Numbered from the stretch's first letter, positions 7,741 through 17,663 are shown. The stretch is 23,961 nt of DNA from Candidatus Acidifodinimicrobium mancum (GCA_015121965.1 JADFAP010000019.1:1-23961), one strand, 5' to 3'. Notes: a model not told the origin generated them from the sequence alone. A program made the numbers and translations.

Positions 7741-10341
7741 ATGGAAAAAGAAGAAGTGCGCGCGATGATACAGAAGAGAATGGAAAGCAACCCGGACTCG
7801 CTTTTCCCAGTTTCTTCATTGAAAGAATTAGGATTCAAGAGATACAAATGCAAAGTCTGCGGGAAGATGTTCTGGAGTAGCGTAGAAAGAGATGTTTGCG
7901 GGGATGTGGACTGCACCGGCGAGTATACCTTCTTAAGCAAGCCGCTTACAAACACTAAACTGTCATACAAGGAGGTATGGGACAGATTTTCCGCAATCTT
8001 TCAGGGATTTGAGCACACGGAGATTAAAAGATATCCAGTGGTTGCTAGATGGAGAGATGATATATATTTTGTGGAAGCCGCGATAGATGATTTCGCCCCG
8101 TACGTTATTGCAGGCGCCGTAGACCCGCCGGCTAATCCACTTGTCGTGCCGCAGATATGCCTTAGATTCAACGATATAGAGAATGTTGGACTGTCTGGGA
8201 GGCACTTGACGAGCTTCATAATGGCTGAAGAGGCTGCTTTTAACACAAACGAAAAGAAGACATACTTTGACAAAGAAGCGATAGTCTACATATACAAATG
8301 GCTCACCGAAGGGCTTGGATTGAAGAGAGATGACATAACATTCATAGAGGACGTCTGGATAGGCGCTGGCTATGCAGGCAACTGCCTGGAATACTTCGCT
8401 GGTGGACTAGAACTTGGGAACCAGGTTTACATGAGATATCTGATTGAGGAGAATGGACTGAAGGAGATGGATACAAAAACTGTAGATATGGGTGGTGGGC
8501 TTGAGAGATGGGCATGGGTATCACAGAGAACACCTACTATATATGAAGCTACATTCGAGAGGGTGGTAAACTTCATAGAAGAGAAGGTTGGGGTGAAATA
8601 TGATAAAGACATACTCGGGGGGATATATGACCACCTGGGAAGAATAGAAGTAGACAGAAAAAACATAGATGCGACACTGGAGGAAATTGCGAAAAAACTT
8701 AAAATTGATTCCGGCGAGGTCAAAAAGATAGTCAGTGACATGCAGGCTATATACTCAATAGCAGACCACACCAGAACCGTACTGGTCAGCGTCCACGACG
8801 GGGCTCTGCCAAGCAATGTCGGTGGCGGCTATAACCTAAGGACTTTGATAAGAAGATCACTCGGCTTCATAAAGAAGAAAAATTGGGAATTAGATTTAAA
8901 TGAAGTTATAGAGAAACACATGGAGGAATTTGGGAGCTGGTTCACAGAGCTTAGGGATTATGATATACGCGATATAATAAACAAGGAAATCGAAAGATAT
9001 GGGGAATTTGAAAGGAGGAATTACATGCTGATAAACCAGATAATAGAACGCGGAAAGATAGACGAGAAAGAGGCTGATACATATTATAAATCCTATGGAA
9101 TCTCTTTGAGTGACATAGCTCTGCAGGCAGAGATGGCTGGAAAAGCTATCGTCATGCCCCATGATCTGCTGGAAAACAACACTGTCAAAAAGAGTACGCC
9201 AAACGTAAGCAAGAAGTACGACATCGCCGGCCTTGATAGAACCATTGAATTATTCTATGATAGCTCTCTAACAAAGGCAACTGCTAGGGTCGTGAAGAAG
9301 ATTGATGAAACGCATGTAATCCTCGATAGGACAATCTTTTACCCTGAAAGAGGAGGACAAAAAGCGGATCACGGATACATCAACGGCGTCAAAGTTTTAG
9401 ATGCTCAAGAGTATGACAGAGTGATTATCCACTCATTGGAGAAGAAGATAGACGCCAAAGAGGGCGAAGATGTCAAAATGGAAGTAGACACTGAAAGAAG
9501 AGAGATACTTCGAAGGCATCACACTGCAACACATATAATAAACCAATCATGCAGGCGAGTGCTTGGAGGATTTGTATACCAGAATGGAACCGAGAAAGAC
9601 GTTGACAAGGTGCATATAGATATAACGTATTATGACAGGCTCAGCGATGAGCAAGTTGACAAGATAGAAGACCTGGCGAATGAGACAGTCGCAAAAAATA
9701 TGGAGATCTCCACGGAGATACTCAGCAAAACAGACGCCGAAAAGAGGTATGGGATGTCAATTTACCAGGGCGGCGCGATACCGAGCGCAAAACTTAGGAT
9801 AGTTAGAATAGATGACTTCGACACCCAAGCATGCGGTGGGCTACACTGTGAAAGAACCGGGGACGTTGGCGTTATAAAGATTGTAAAAACTGAGAGGATA
9901 CAAGATGGAGTCGTAAGGATATGGTTCCTGGCGTACAAACCTGCAATAGCTTACATACGGAAGCTGAAGAACACGGTGGACGGCTTAAGGACGCTATGGG
10001 GAGTAGGAGAAGACGAGGTTTATAAGACTGCAGAGAGGATATTCTCTGACTTCAAGCATTACAAGTCCAATTATGAGAAGAGCGAAAGCGAAAGACTTAA
10101 ATTGATCCTGCTGACAAACAAGTCAAAGGGATATTCAAGCTTTAAGACTACGCTGCAGAATGTAGGGCAGGTTATAGCAATAGTAAAGGATGCAGCCAAG
10201 GAGAAGAGTGACTTAAAGGCGATTGTTTATATGGAAAGAAATGCCGTAGCCTTCCCCAGCCATTCTGATGCAAAATCTGAACTTGAAAGAAAATATAAGA
10301 AAGTGATCGACAAGGAGGGCTTCCTGATAGCATATGGGTGA
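7741..10341 (+). CDS. alaS: Alanyl-tRNA synthetase, archaeal type
   Basis: This 866-residue class II synthetase charges tRNA-Ala and edits mischarged Ser and Gly. The N-terminus carries an archaeal-type cysteine motif (YKCKVCGKMFWSS, then CGDVDC) before the catalytic core. Class II motif 2 is recognisable in YPVVARWRDDIYFVEAA, and VDMGGGLERWAWV is the archaeal motif 3 region. The editing domain shows the zinc ligands HTATH (His594 and His598) and CGGLHC (Cys698 and His702). A C-terminal C-Ala-like region follows, ending NAVAFPSHSDAKSELERKYKK. The length is slightly short for archaeal AlaRS (about 900). The start is the first codon of the frame and agrees with the usual archaeal N-terminus. 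Its last 8 bases overlap the start of ileS, so the two are co-transcribed and probably translationally coupled. Confidence 0.96.
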   Translation: MEKEEVRAMIQKRMESNPDSLFPVSSLKELGFKRYKCKVCGKMFWSSVERDVCGDVDCTGEYTFLSKPLTNTKLSYKEVWDRFSAIFQGFEHTEIKRYPVVARWRDDIYFVEAAIDDFAPYVIAGAVDPPANPLVVPQICLRFNDIENVGLSGRHLTSFIMAEEAAFNTNEKKTYFDKEAIVYIYKWLTEGLGLKRDDITFIEDVWIGAGYAGNCLEYFAGGLELGNQVYMRYLIEENGLKEMDTKTVDMGGGLERWAWVSQRTPTIYEATFERVVNFIEEKVGVKYDKDILGGIYDHLGRIEVDRKNIDATLEEIAKKLKIDSGEVKKIVSDMQAIYSIADHTRTVLVSVHDGALPSNVGGGYNLRTLIRRSLGFIKKKNWELDLNEVIEKHMEEFGSWFTELRDYDIRDIINKEIERYGEFERRNYMLINQIIERGKIDEKEADTYYKSYGISLSDIALQAEMAGKAIVMPHDLLENNTVKKSTPNVSKKYDIAGLDRTIELFYDSSLTKATARVVKKIDETHVILDRTIFYPERGGQKADHGYINGVKVLDAQEYDRVIIHSLEKKIDAKEGEDVKMEVDTERREILRRHHTATHIINQSCRRVLGGFVYQNGTEKDVDKVHIDITYYDRLSDEQVDKIEDLANETVAKNMEISTEILSKTDAEKRYGMSIYQGGAIPSAKLRIVRIDDFDTQACGGLHCERTGDVGVIKIVKTERIQDGVVRIWFLAYKPAIAYIRKLKNTVDGLRTLWGVGEDEVYKTAERIFSDFKHYKSNYEKSESERLKLILLTNKSKGYSSFKTTLQNVGQVIAIVKDAAKEKSDLKAIVYMERNAVAFPSHSDAKSELERKYKKVIDKEGFLIAYG

Positions 10342-13300
10342 GCTGGTATATACAAACAAGCTTGAGGAAAACATAAACAAGCGTTGGAAAAAGCAGAACA
10401 TAATAGCTAAGATAGAGAAGAAGAACAAACAAGGGGAAAAATTTTACTTCTTGGACGGACCACCGTTTGTAACAAATGAGGTACATGAGGGGACCCTACT
10501 TGGGATATTCATAAAGGATGCAGTTACTCGTTACAAGCTGTCACGCGGCTTCAATGTTAGGTTACAACCAGGTTGGGACACGCAAGGACTCCCCATCGAA
10601 GTTGCCGTGGAGAAAAGACTTGGCATAAAGTCAAAAGCTGACATACTGACGTTCGGAGAGTCAAAGTTCATAGAGGAATGCAGAAATTTTGCGGATGAGT
10701 ATATAAAGTTGAACACTTCGATCATCCTCGATTACGGTGTGCTTTACTTCTACAATAAACCGTACAAGACATACGAAGGCGAGTATATACAAGGCGTATG
10801 GTCGGCGATGAAGAACGCATTTGATAAGGGTCTTCTGTACAAAGGCTTCAAAACTACGTGGTTTTGCGTAAGATGTGGCACGCCGATGGCGAACTATGAG
10901 GTCAGGGACAAATATTACGATAAGGAAGACCCCTCAGTGTTCGTCCTCTTCGAACTTTCAGATGGGCGATATCTGTTGGTGTGGACCACAACACCTTGGA
11001 CGCTCCCTTCCAATGTTGCAGTCGCAGTAAATGGAAAGGAGAAGTATATAGAGGTCGAGGTAGAGGGCAAGAGAGTAATACTCGCGAAAAACAGGGAAGA
11101 GATCCTTAAGGAGACAAAAAAAGATTACAAGATTATAAGTGAATTTTATGGGAGCGAACTTGTAAACCTTCGATACAAACATCCATTTGAAGACATTCCT
11201 CAGGTCCAGAAGAACAAGAATAATATAGGAGTTGTCATAGACGGTGGCAACTTTGTGCAGCAGAACGGGATAGAGTTCGTAAGCATGGAAGAAGGAAGCG
11301 GAGCAGTGCACATGGCACCTGGACATGGAGAATCAGATTATAGACTTGCAATCGAGAATAAGCTGCCTATACTCTCTCCAGTAAGTGATAATGGGTTATA
11401 CACAGACGAAGCCGGATGGCTGAATGGTAAAAAAATCCTGGAAGTGAATTCTGAGATAATAGATTACTTAAAAAACAAAGGTCTACTGTTCCATGAAGGA
11501 AAGATAATTCACCCTTATCCGCACTGTTGGAGATGCAAGACCCCACTTATACAGCGCGCAAGCGACCAATGGTTCTTGGCAGTAAGCAAAATAAAGGAGA
11601 GTTTAATTGAGATATCTAAGGGAATAAACTGGGTGCCGGAGATTTCGAGAGAATCATTTGAAGACTGGCTAAAGAACGCTGAGGATTGGGTGATATCAAG
11701 GCAGAGGTACTGGAATACACCGCTGCCGATATGGGTGTGTGATAACTGCGGAAACGCAATCGCAGTTGGAAACAAGAAGGAATTGATGAAACTCAGCGGC
11801 GCTAAGAAAATAAATGACCTGCACAAAACATCGCTGTACAACATAAAGATAAAGTGCGAGAAGTGCGGGGGGGAGATGCATCGCGTAGACGACACAGTTG
11901 ATGTGTGGCTTGATTCTGGCTCAGCTTCATTTGCTTCCCTTTCCTATCCAGATAAAACCTCAGATTTTGAGAGATGGTTCCCAGTTGACTTCATAAGCGA
12001 GGGAAACGACCAGACTAGGGGTTGGTTCTACTCACTTCTAACTATCGGATACATAATGACTGGAAAACTTAGCTACAAAAACGTACTTATGCACAAATTT
12101 GTTGTTGGGTCTAACGGGATGAAGCTCTCTAAGAGCGAAGGGAATTACAAGCCAGTCATGGACCTCTTGAAAGAGGGATACACTAGAGACTCGTTGCGGC
12201 TTAGCTTACTTAAGGGAAACTTGGCATCCGAGATCACCTTCTCCGAAAAGGAACTGGAAGCCTCGATGAGAGTCCTAAATATAATGTTCAACCTTATTAG
12301 TCTACTGAAGTCCTTCAACTCTTCCAAACTGTCAAACTCGGAGAATAAGTATATAGAAGACACTTGGATCATGTCTAGATGGGGAAACACTAAGAAAAAG
12401 GTCGCTGAAAGCTTGGATGGGTATAGGACGGACATAGCGATGAATTTACTGACTAATTTCGTACAGGAAGACCTGAGCAGGACCTATGTAAAGCTTTTGA
12501 AACCTAGGGTGTTCGATGAGAACGATTTACATGGTTACAGAGTCTTTGAGGGTATATTCAAGGAATTAGCAGTTGTCAGCTCTATCTTCCTCCCATACAT
12601 CGGTGAACTTATGCATGGGTCAATCTCGAAAAAGGGCTCTGTGATACTGGAGAGATTTCCATCTATCGACGAAAAGGATCTTAATGAGATTGTAGAGAAA
12701 GTTATGGATAACAGCTTGAATCTAGTGCAGGACATATTATCCTTAAGGGAAACTGCGAAGATGAACTTGAGGCGACCAATAAAATCTATTTCTGTCATAG
12801 GGCTAGAGAAGGGCGAGATATTTGAGGACATAGTCAAGAGGATGGCTAATGTAATGAACATAAGCTACGCCTTGGATGAGAAAGACTATGAATTCAAATT
12901 GAATTTCGATTCTAAGTCCCCGGAATTCACACAGGAAGAATTTGCTAAGGCAGCCGCAAGATTCCTGGAGATGACCAAGGAATCAATAGGCAGAAAGATA
13001 AAGAGCGGGATAGAAGTGGATATTGATGGGAAGAAGTATACTATAAACACAGGGATGATATCAATTGCGCTGAAAAAATCCAACCTAATCTCATCAAATG
13101 GATTCAGATCAAAGGCTATAATAGTAGCCGACAAAGACTTAGACTATGGAACTTTGAGAGAATGGATAAAGAGAGAGATCATAAGAGTCGTACAAGACGC
13201 AAGAAAACAGTTTGGACTCGAAAGAGGTGATAGAATAGGTCTATCAATACAAATCAGAGGAGAAGAAAGCGCAAGGATATCTTCAGATATAAGCGAGGTG

Positions 13301-13408
13301 ATAGCCTCGAAAACCAATGCGTCTTTAAGTTCGAAAGGGAACCTCGTAAAGACCCAAGACCTAAGCATAGGAGAGCGTGATATTCTTATAGAGATATACA
13401 AAACATGA
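10334..13408 (+). CDS. ileS: Isoleucyl-tRNA synthetase
   Basis: This 1024-residue class I synthetase charges tRNA-Ile. The HIGH box appears as HEGT (residues 51-54) after DGPPFVTNEV, and KMSKS as KLSKS (residues 597-601). The GWDTHGLPIE block appears as GWDTQGLPIE, with Gln in place of the usual His. The CP1 editing domain is recognisable by LLVWTTTPWTLPSN and GSGAVHMAPGHGESDY. IleRS-type PHCWRCKTPLIQR, EDWVISRQRYWNTPLPIW and EGNDQTRGWFYSLL support IleRS over ValRS or LeuRS. Cysteine pairs (CVRC, CDNC, CEKC) suggest bound zinc. The C-terminal anticodon-binding region is complete. The ATG lies inside the last codons of alaS, which indicates one operon. A T-run at 13471-13477 downstream is a candidate terminator. 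Confidence 0.96.
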   Translation: MGELVYTNKLEENINKRWKKQNIIAKIEKKNKQGEKFYFLDGPPFVTNEVHEGTLLGIFIKDAVTRYKLSRGFNVRLQPGWDTQGLPIEVAVEKRLGIKSKADILTFGESKFIEECRNFADEYIKLNTSIILDYGVLYFYNKPYKTYEGEYIQGVWSAMKNAFDKGLLYKGFKTTWFCVRCGTPMANYEVRDKYYDKEDPSVFVLFELSDGRYLLVWTTTPWTLPSNVAVAVNGKEKYIEVEVEGKRVILAKNREEILKETKKDYKIISEFYGSELVNLRYKHPFEDIPQVQKNKNNIGVVIDGGNFVQQNGIEFVSMEEGSGAVHMAPGHGESDYRLAIENKLPILSPVSDNGLYTDEAGWLNGKKILEVNSEIIDYLKNKGLLFHEGKIIHPYPHCWRCKTPLIQRASDQWFLAVSKIKESLIEISKGINWVPEISRESFEDWLKNAEDWVISRQRYWNTPLPIWVCDNCGNAIAVGNKKELMKLSGAKKINDLHKTSLYNIKIKCEKCGGEMHRVDDTVDVWLDSGSASFASLSYPDKTSDFERWFPVDFISEGNDQTRGWFYSLLTIGYIMTGKLSYKNVLMHKFVVGSNGMKLSKSEGNYKPVMDLLKEGYTRDSLRLSLLKGNLASEITFSEKELEASMRVLNIMFNLISLLKSFNSSKLSNSENKYIEDTWIMSRWGNTKKKVAESLDGYRTDIAMNLLTNFVQEDLSRTYVKLLKPRVFDENDLHGYRVFEGIFKELAVVSSIFLPYIGELMHGSISKKGSVILERFPSIDEKDLNEIVEKVMDNSLNLVQDILSLRETAKMNLRRPIKSISVIGLEKGEIFEDIVKRMANVMNISYALDEKDYEFKLNFDSKSPEFTQEEFAKAAARFLEMTKESIGRKIKSGIEVDIDGKKYTINTGMISIALKKSNLISSNGFRSKAIIVADKDLDYGTLREWIKREIIRVVQDARKQFGLERGDRIGLSIQIRGEESARISSDISEVIASKTNASLSSKGNLVKTQDLSIGERDILIEIYKT

Positions 13409-13470
13409 CAGCATAGAATAATTCCTTAAATTCTTGCCACACTTGACGCAGTACACAAATGTTATATCAC

Positions 13471-13477
13471 TTTTTTT
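13471..13477 (+). terminator. Candidate oligo-T terminator after alaS-ileS
   Basis: Seven consecutive T residues on the coding strand lie 62 bases after the ileS stop and before the TBP promoter. Archaeal transcription often ends at such T-runs without a hairpin. No other T-run of this length lies in this gap. Function is inferred. Confidence 0.4.
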
Positions 13478-13528
13478 GTAATAGAAGACGCAAAGTTTAA
13501 ATATGCCGGAGTTTATGGGGTAAGAATA

Positions 13529-13542
13529 ACTATTTAAATACT
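13529..13542 (+). promoter_or_regulatory. TBP gene TATA box
   Basis: The element actatttaaatact is centred about 28 nt before the TBP ATG at 13564, so the transcript would be nearly leaderless. A second TATA-like stretch (gtttaaatat) at about 13495-13504 could be an alternative promoter. The TBP promoter is itself a target of TBP, so self-regulation is possible, but the sequence alone does not show it. Confidence 0.5.
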
Positions 13543-13563
13543 AATATATGCTACTTTATAATC

Positions 13564-14094
13564 ATGGCGAAGGTGTATAGGGTTGAGAATATAGTTGCTA
13601 GCATATCTCTGCGTACATTCATACCACTTAAAAAACTGAAAACGTTTCCTGACACTCAGTACAACCCAGAGCAGTTTCCCGGTCTTGTCTTTAGAATGAA
13701 GGATATGCATATAACCTTCCTGGTGTTCGGAAGCGGGAAGCTTGTGTGCACAGGCAGTAGGTCTAGAGAAGCAATAGACACAGCTTTAAAAATTCTGATA
13801 GGTAAACTCAAAAAGATAGGCGTGACTATAAAGGAAAAACCGAAGATAGATATACAAAATATAGTTGCAAGCGGAAATCTAAACAGGGTGCTGGATCTCA
13901 ACAAGATTGCGTACAGTGTCGACAACACAGAGTACAATCCGGAGCAATTCCCTGGCCTTGTCTATAAATTAGCTGATTCGCGCATTACGTTCTTACTTTT
14001 CGGGACTGGAAAGATAGTCTGCACGGGCGCAAAAAAGGTAAGCGAGATAGACGATGCAATCGACTCATTGCTTAACATAATTAACACAAAGTAA
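13564..14094 (+). CDS. tbp: TATA-box-binding protein (TBP)
   Basis: This 176-residue protein is the archaeal general transcription factor that binds the TATA box and recruits TFB and RNA polymerase. It consists of two direct repeats of about 88 residues that form the saddle. Each carries NIVAS, YNPEQFPGLV and ITFL-FG-GKIVCTG; the second copy starts at about residue 97. The intercalating Phe positions (FPGLVF and FGSGK in repeat 1; FPGLVY and FGTGK in repeat 2) are mostly kept, with one Phe-to-Tyr change in repeat 2. The length is close to the usual archaeal 180-200, and the acidic C-terminal tail found in some archaeal TBPs is absent. The start is supported by the TATA box just upstream. The stop codon abuts the trmY stop on the opposite strand. 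Confidence 0.97.
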   Translation: MAKVYRVENIVASISLRTFIPLKKLKTFPDTQYNPEQFPGLVFRMKDMHITFLVFGSGKLVCTGSRSREAIDTALKILIGKLKKIGVTIKEKPKIDIQNIVASGNLNRVLDLNKIAYSVDNTEYNPEQFPGLVYKLADSRITFLLFGTGKIVCTGAKKVSEIDDAIDSLLNIINTK

Positions 14095-14649
14095 TCAGCT
14101 GAGTTGTTTTTTGTCAAGGGTATAATTTACAATATCTATTGTCGAAGCTGCAAGGTATCTTTTCTTACCTAAAGAGACTTTTTTACCGCCTAACCTCAGC
14201 AGTAGATCTTCGAATTTCTTTGGTAAGCCGACGCTATCGCCTAAAAAGAAAGTAGGGGACTCTCTGAAGTTTATTTCATCAATATCTATTCCATTTTCGC
14301 TTAAAACGTATATCTCTTCCAAACTCTCTGCATAAGTCTCTATCCCTTCTTTTTTAACGGTTACGCCAGGATGTTTTTTGCCGGAGAGGACTGATAGGAT
14401 TATTCTTCTCCAAGTATCCTCATCCACTCTGACATCAAAAAGACTCCTCCCGTCTATCGAAAGATGTAATGGTGGATTCGGCCTGCCATAAAGAAATGCA
14501 TGAAATTCGTTCTCCCTTCTTATCGCGTGTGAAGTGAACATAGAAGTGAGAATGCATTGATATACAGTATCAAGCCTACCTGCCTTCAACAAAGACTCCC
14601 TGAAAGGAGCTGTATATCCCTCTCTTGAGTATAATACAAACCTTCTCAT
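14095..14649 (-). CDS. trmY: tRNA (pseudouridine54-N1)-methyltransferase TrmY
   Basis: This 184-residue protein matches the archaeal TrmY family (formerly DUF358) of SPOUT methyltransferases. These transfer a methyl group from SAM to N1 of pseudouridine 54 in the tRNA T-loop. The diagnostic features are the N-terminus MRRFVLYSREGYTAPF, then GRLDTVYQCILTSMFTSHAIRR and GRPNPPLHLSIDG. The C-terminal SAM-binding knot has FFLGDSVGLP and VSLGKKRYLAASTIDIVNYTLD. The length is slightly under the usual 190-200. The start is supported by a TATA element centred about 27 nt upstream, which gives a leaderless mRNA. It lies tail to tail with TBP and is divergent from nothing: the next unit upstream is the 3' end of the 23S rRNA gene, read in the same direction toward it. 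Confidence 0.9.
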   Translation of the reverse strand: MRRFVLYSREGYTAPFRESLLKAGRLDTVYQCILTSMFTSHAIRRENEFHAFLYGRPNPPLHLSIDGRSLFDVRVDEDTWRRIILSVLSGKKHPGVTVKKEGIETYAESLEEIYVLSENGIDIDEINFRESPTFFLGDSVGLPKKFEDLLLRLGGKKVSLGKKRYLAASTIDIVNYTLDKKQLS

Positions 14650-14670
14650 ATCACTAGAGTATGGAGTACA

Positions 14671-14680
14671 CTATATATAA
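14671..14680 (-). promoter_or_regulatory. trmY TATA box
   Basis: On the minus strand this reads ttatatatag, about 26 nt upstream of the trmY ATG at 14649, so transcription would start at or next to the start codon. It lies only about 30 bases beyond the 3' processing arm of the 23S rRNA, so trmY can be transcribed independently of rRNA read-through. Confidence 0.55.
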
Positions 14681-14708
14681 CATTTAAAGAAAACTGTATG
14701 TCCTTATC

Positions 14709-14725
14709 GACCGTGTAATTGCGAT
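14709..14725 (-). repeat. 3' arm of the 23S rRNA processing stem
   Basis: These 17 bases are the exact reverse complement of 17579-17595. The pair brackets the 23S gene, so the precursor would close into a 17-bp perfect stem. It comprises the terminal helix (H1) of the mature 23S plus the archaeal extension where the bulge-helix-bulge endonuclease cuts. Confidence 0.8.
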
Positions 14726-17590
14726 AATTTTGGCTGATTAGTAATCGTACGCTGAAAACCTCGGCTTTCGCCTTGATTCTTACACGTCGATTCTATCAAC
14801 GGGGTCTTTTTCCCCAGCCTCAACGATACCTATTTTTGCGGTGGGTTTCGAGCTTAGATGCTTTCAGCTCTTATCCCTTGGCGCGTGGCTACGCGGCTTA
14901 CCTTGTCAGATAACCGCTAACTAGAGGCGCCGACTCGTTGTTCCTTTCGTACTAATCGAGTCTTCTGCTCAGGTATCGAGCACCCTCACTAGTTAAATAC
15001 CGGCCTGCCTCGCGGCGGCCTAAACTCAGCTCACGGTCCCCTTTAACCAGTGGACACCTGTACCCTTGGTTGCCTATGCACAACCAGGATGGGGAGAGCC
15101 AAAGACTGTGGAGCAAGCTGCGAAGTCAATATGAGCTATCATCCGCAACAACTCTCTTACGCCCAGGGTAACTTTTTTGTCATACGAAGAACTCAAAAAG
15201 AGATCATTCGTGTTCGCTACGCCAGACTTTCGTCCCTGCGCACGTTGCTATGCAGTGCACAGTCAAGCCATCTTTTGCCGTTGCACTTGACGGTGGATTC
15301 CTATACCACCTAAGATGACCTTTGGGCTCCCATGTTATCTTTTCGTGGGATTGCCACCCCAGCAAAGCTGCCCATCTCCTACTGTTCCATACGGTAAGCG
15401 ATATAAAACAATAGAGGTAGTGTTACACTTTCGACTATCCTGCCACCGAAATGGCAGGCATAACGTCTCCTACCTACGCTATGTCTATCGTTTTAATACC
15501 ACAATAAGAGACTGCAGTAAAGTTCCTGGGGTCTTTTTGACCCAGTGAGGGTCTCTGGTCTTTGCACCAGAATAATAGTTTCGCGGGATTCCAAGCAGGG
15601 ACAGTGGGAACCTCATTACATCGTTCGCAAGCCAACAATCAATTGGCAAGGTGATGCTTGCTTAAGAAGGTCACAGTTACCTCCGCCGCTAATAGGTCCT
15701 TATACCCGTTGAAACAAGTTTTCGGATACCTATGCTGGGCAGATGTCGCCGACTGTACAAAAGATTGCTCTCTAGCAGTCAGCTATGCATTTAGTAAACA
15801 GTTGGGCTCCCCTAGTCACTGCGCCCTGATCCAGCTTTTGACCGGATCAGGGATCTCTTCTCGCTAACTTACGAGACTAATTTGCCGATTTCCCTTGCTC
15901 GGTTTAATTCCCTTGCCTTAGCCTTCTGAGCCAGTGCACCTGTGTCGGTATTCGGTACGGTTAAAATGGACAGTAACCGCCGTATTTTCATTGGAGCATG
16001 GGGTCTGCGAGCGCATCGCTGCGGCACATACATTTCAGTGACTTCTCAACATTATGTTTCTCCATCACCTCACATACGCACATAGCCTGACTGGGCTACC
16101 CCGCGTACCCTTACCCGTAACGACGGATAGATCCACTTTAGTGGAGGAATATTAACCCCTTTCCCTTTTGCCCAGCTCCTTTCGAAGCTGAACTTAGGAC
16201 CGACTAACCCTTGTTAGATAATCTTAAACAAGGAAACCTTACACTTGCGGCAGATGGGATTCTCACCCATCAATTTGCTACTTCCAGCAGGATTCTCAAA
16301 ACTGAAAGGTCCGGTTTCCCTCACGGAAAACTTTCTAGCCTATCAGCTCGCCCCTCTACCACCTCTTTCGAGGTCATGGGTATCGGCGATCTACTTAGCC
16401 CCGTCCATTTTAAAGTCATTACATCTAGGCTGGTAAGTTATAACACACTTTTTAAAGGATGGCCGCTTCTGAGCCCACCTCCCAGCTGTTTTAGATGCAA
16501 CTCCTTTTTAATGCACTTAGTAGATACTTAAGGGCCTTAACCCATGTCTAGGTTTTTTCCTTCTCGGTGTACAACTTTACGCCATACGCCCAACAAATAC
16601 CCTTCATATGCAAACATTCTGAGTTTGATAATACAGTGAAACCTTTCGGTTCCTATCTGTATCTTCGGTTGCTTTACCGTCTGCATACATAGGTATAAGC
16701 TATCCTATGGGATATTTCGAGGGGAACCAGCTATCGCTGCGCACGATTAGTTTTTCGCTCCTATACGTGCATCAACAGAGGAGTTAGTTCCCCACCTGTT
16801 CGGGCCTCCATGAGAAGTAATTCCCACTTCGCCCTGCACACGCATAGATCGTGCAGCTTCGGGTCTTGCGCATATGACTTGCGGCAGTTTCCTACCGACA
16901 TGGAAAACCATGTTCGCTTTCGCTTTGGCATCCCTTTAAGGTTAGCCTCGCCATACACGCAAACTCCCTGCCCCTTTATGCTAAAAGGATGTTGCAACAC
17001 TTGAGCCTACTTACTTTTTCGTAGGTTCACGACGCGCCGCAACAACTATAACTATTAGATTTCAGGCTCTTTTCACCCTCTCGTCAGGAGTGCTTTTCAA
17101 CCTTCGCTCACGCTACTGTTCGCTATCGGTTTTGAGTTATATTTAGAATTGGATGTTTTTGACACCCACCTTCACAGAAGAGTTTCGACCTCTGCTACTC
17201 AACGCGGATGGTCATTCCTTCAAAGCCTACGAGGCTGTCACTCTCTATGGCCCAACATTCCAGTTGATTTCGGCAGATCCAAAATGACCAAGACCCGCAC
17301 CACATCTCCGCATTGCTGCGGATTCGGATCGTTCTGTTCCCTTTTCGTTCGCCATTACTAGGGGAATCTCTATTGATTTCTTTTCCTGCAGGTACTAAAA
17401 TGTTTTAATTCCCTGCGTATCCCTCTATGCTTTTACACACAGATATGTGCATACGCACATGCATCACGCATTCAGAAACCGGAAGATCAACGGCCGTCTG
17501 CGCCTACCCTCCGATTATCGCAACTTGCTGCGTCCTTCTTCGGTACTCAAACCTAGTCATCCATCTAATAGCTTGGAAATCGCAATTACA
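14714..17590 (-). rRNA. rrl: 23S ribosomal RNA
   Basis: The whole interval is a full-length large-subunit rRNA read on the minus strand, with ends approximate to about 10 bases. The sarcin-ricin loop (agtacgaaaggaac on the minus strand) is at about 14943-14957. The usual 3' domain (around 14740-14900) and the peptidyl-transferase region (around 15150-15200) are recognisable, as is the 5' domain (gatggatgactaggttt, near 17550). The length of about 2.88 kb matches archaeal 23S without large introns. The ends are set by a perfect 17-bp inverted repeat at 14709-14725 and 17579-17595. There is no 16S upstream, and no 5S or tRNA beside it, so the gene is free-standing. A TATA box and several palindromes precede it at 17606-17707. 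Confidence 0.97.
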
Positions 17591-17595
17591 CGGTC
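17579..17595 (-). repeat. 5' arm of the 23S rRNA processing stem
   Basis: This is the exact reverse complement of 14709-14725. It begins the mature 5' end of the 23S rRNA and extends upstream of it, as expected for an archaeal pre-rRNA processing stem. Confidence 0.8.
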
Positions 17596-17605
17596 AACAT
17601 CAATA

Positions 17606-17620
17606 CTGCTACAATAGCAG
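17606..17620 (-). repeat. Hairpin in the 23S leader
   Basis: A perfect 6-bp stem with a 3-nt loop (ctgcta caa tagcag) lies about 11 bases upstream of the processing stem. It would fold in the short pre-23S leader and could be part of the processing structure. Its role is inferred. Confidence 0.45.
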
Positions 17621-17638
17621 CATCTCTACCTCTTACTC

Positions 17639-17657
17639 CTTTATAATCTATATAAAG
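17639..17657 (-). promoter_or_regulatory. Probable 23S rRNA promoter (TATA box in an inverted repeat)
   Basis: On the minus strand ctttatatag lies about 60 nt before the mature 23S 5' end, so the leader would be about 35-40 nt. The TATA sequence is one arm of a 7-bp inverted repeat (ctttata, 5-nt spacer, tataaag). Two further palindromes lie just upstream (17664-17679 and 17696-17707). The rest of the 200-base gap holds no RNA gene that I can see. Confidence 0.5.
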
Positions 17658-17663
17658 AAGCGC

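Noticed and set aside
8427..9162. Minus-strand frames of 88-129 codons inside alaS
   Set aside because: They are antisense to the conserved AlaRS catalytic core, with no independent signals.
13409..13563. Possible tRNA or C/D box sRNA between ileS and tbp
   Set aside because: No cloverleaf, T-loop GTTCGA motif or paired C and D boxes could be found; only a T-run and TATA elements are visible.
15050..17361. Several plus-strand open frames of 60-110 codons opposite the 23S gene
   Set aside because: They lie entirely within conserved 23S rRNA sequence, and their translations are Cys/Ser/Leu-rich with no protein-like pattern.
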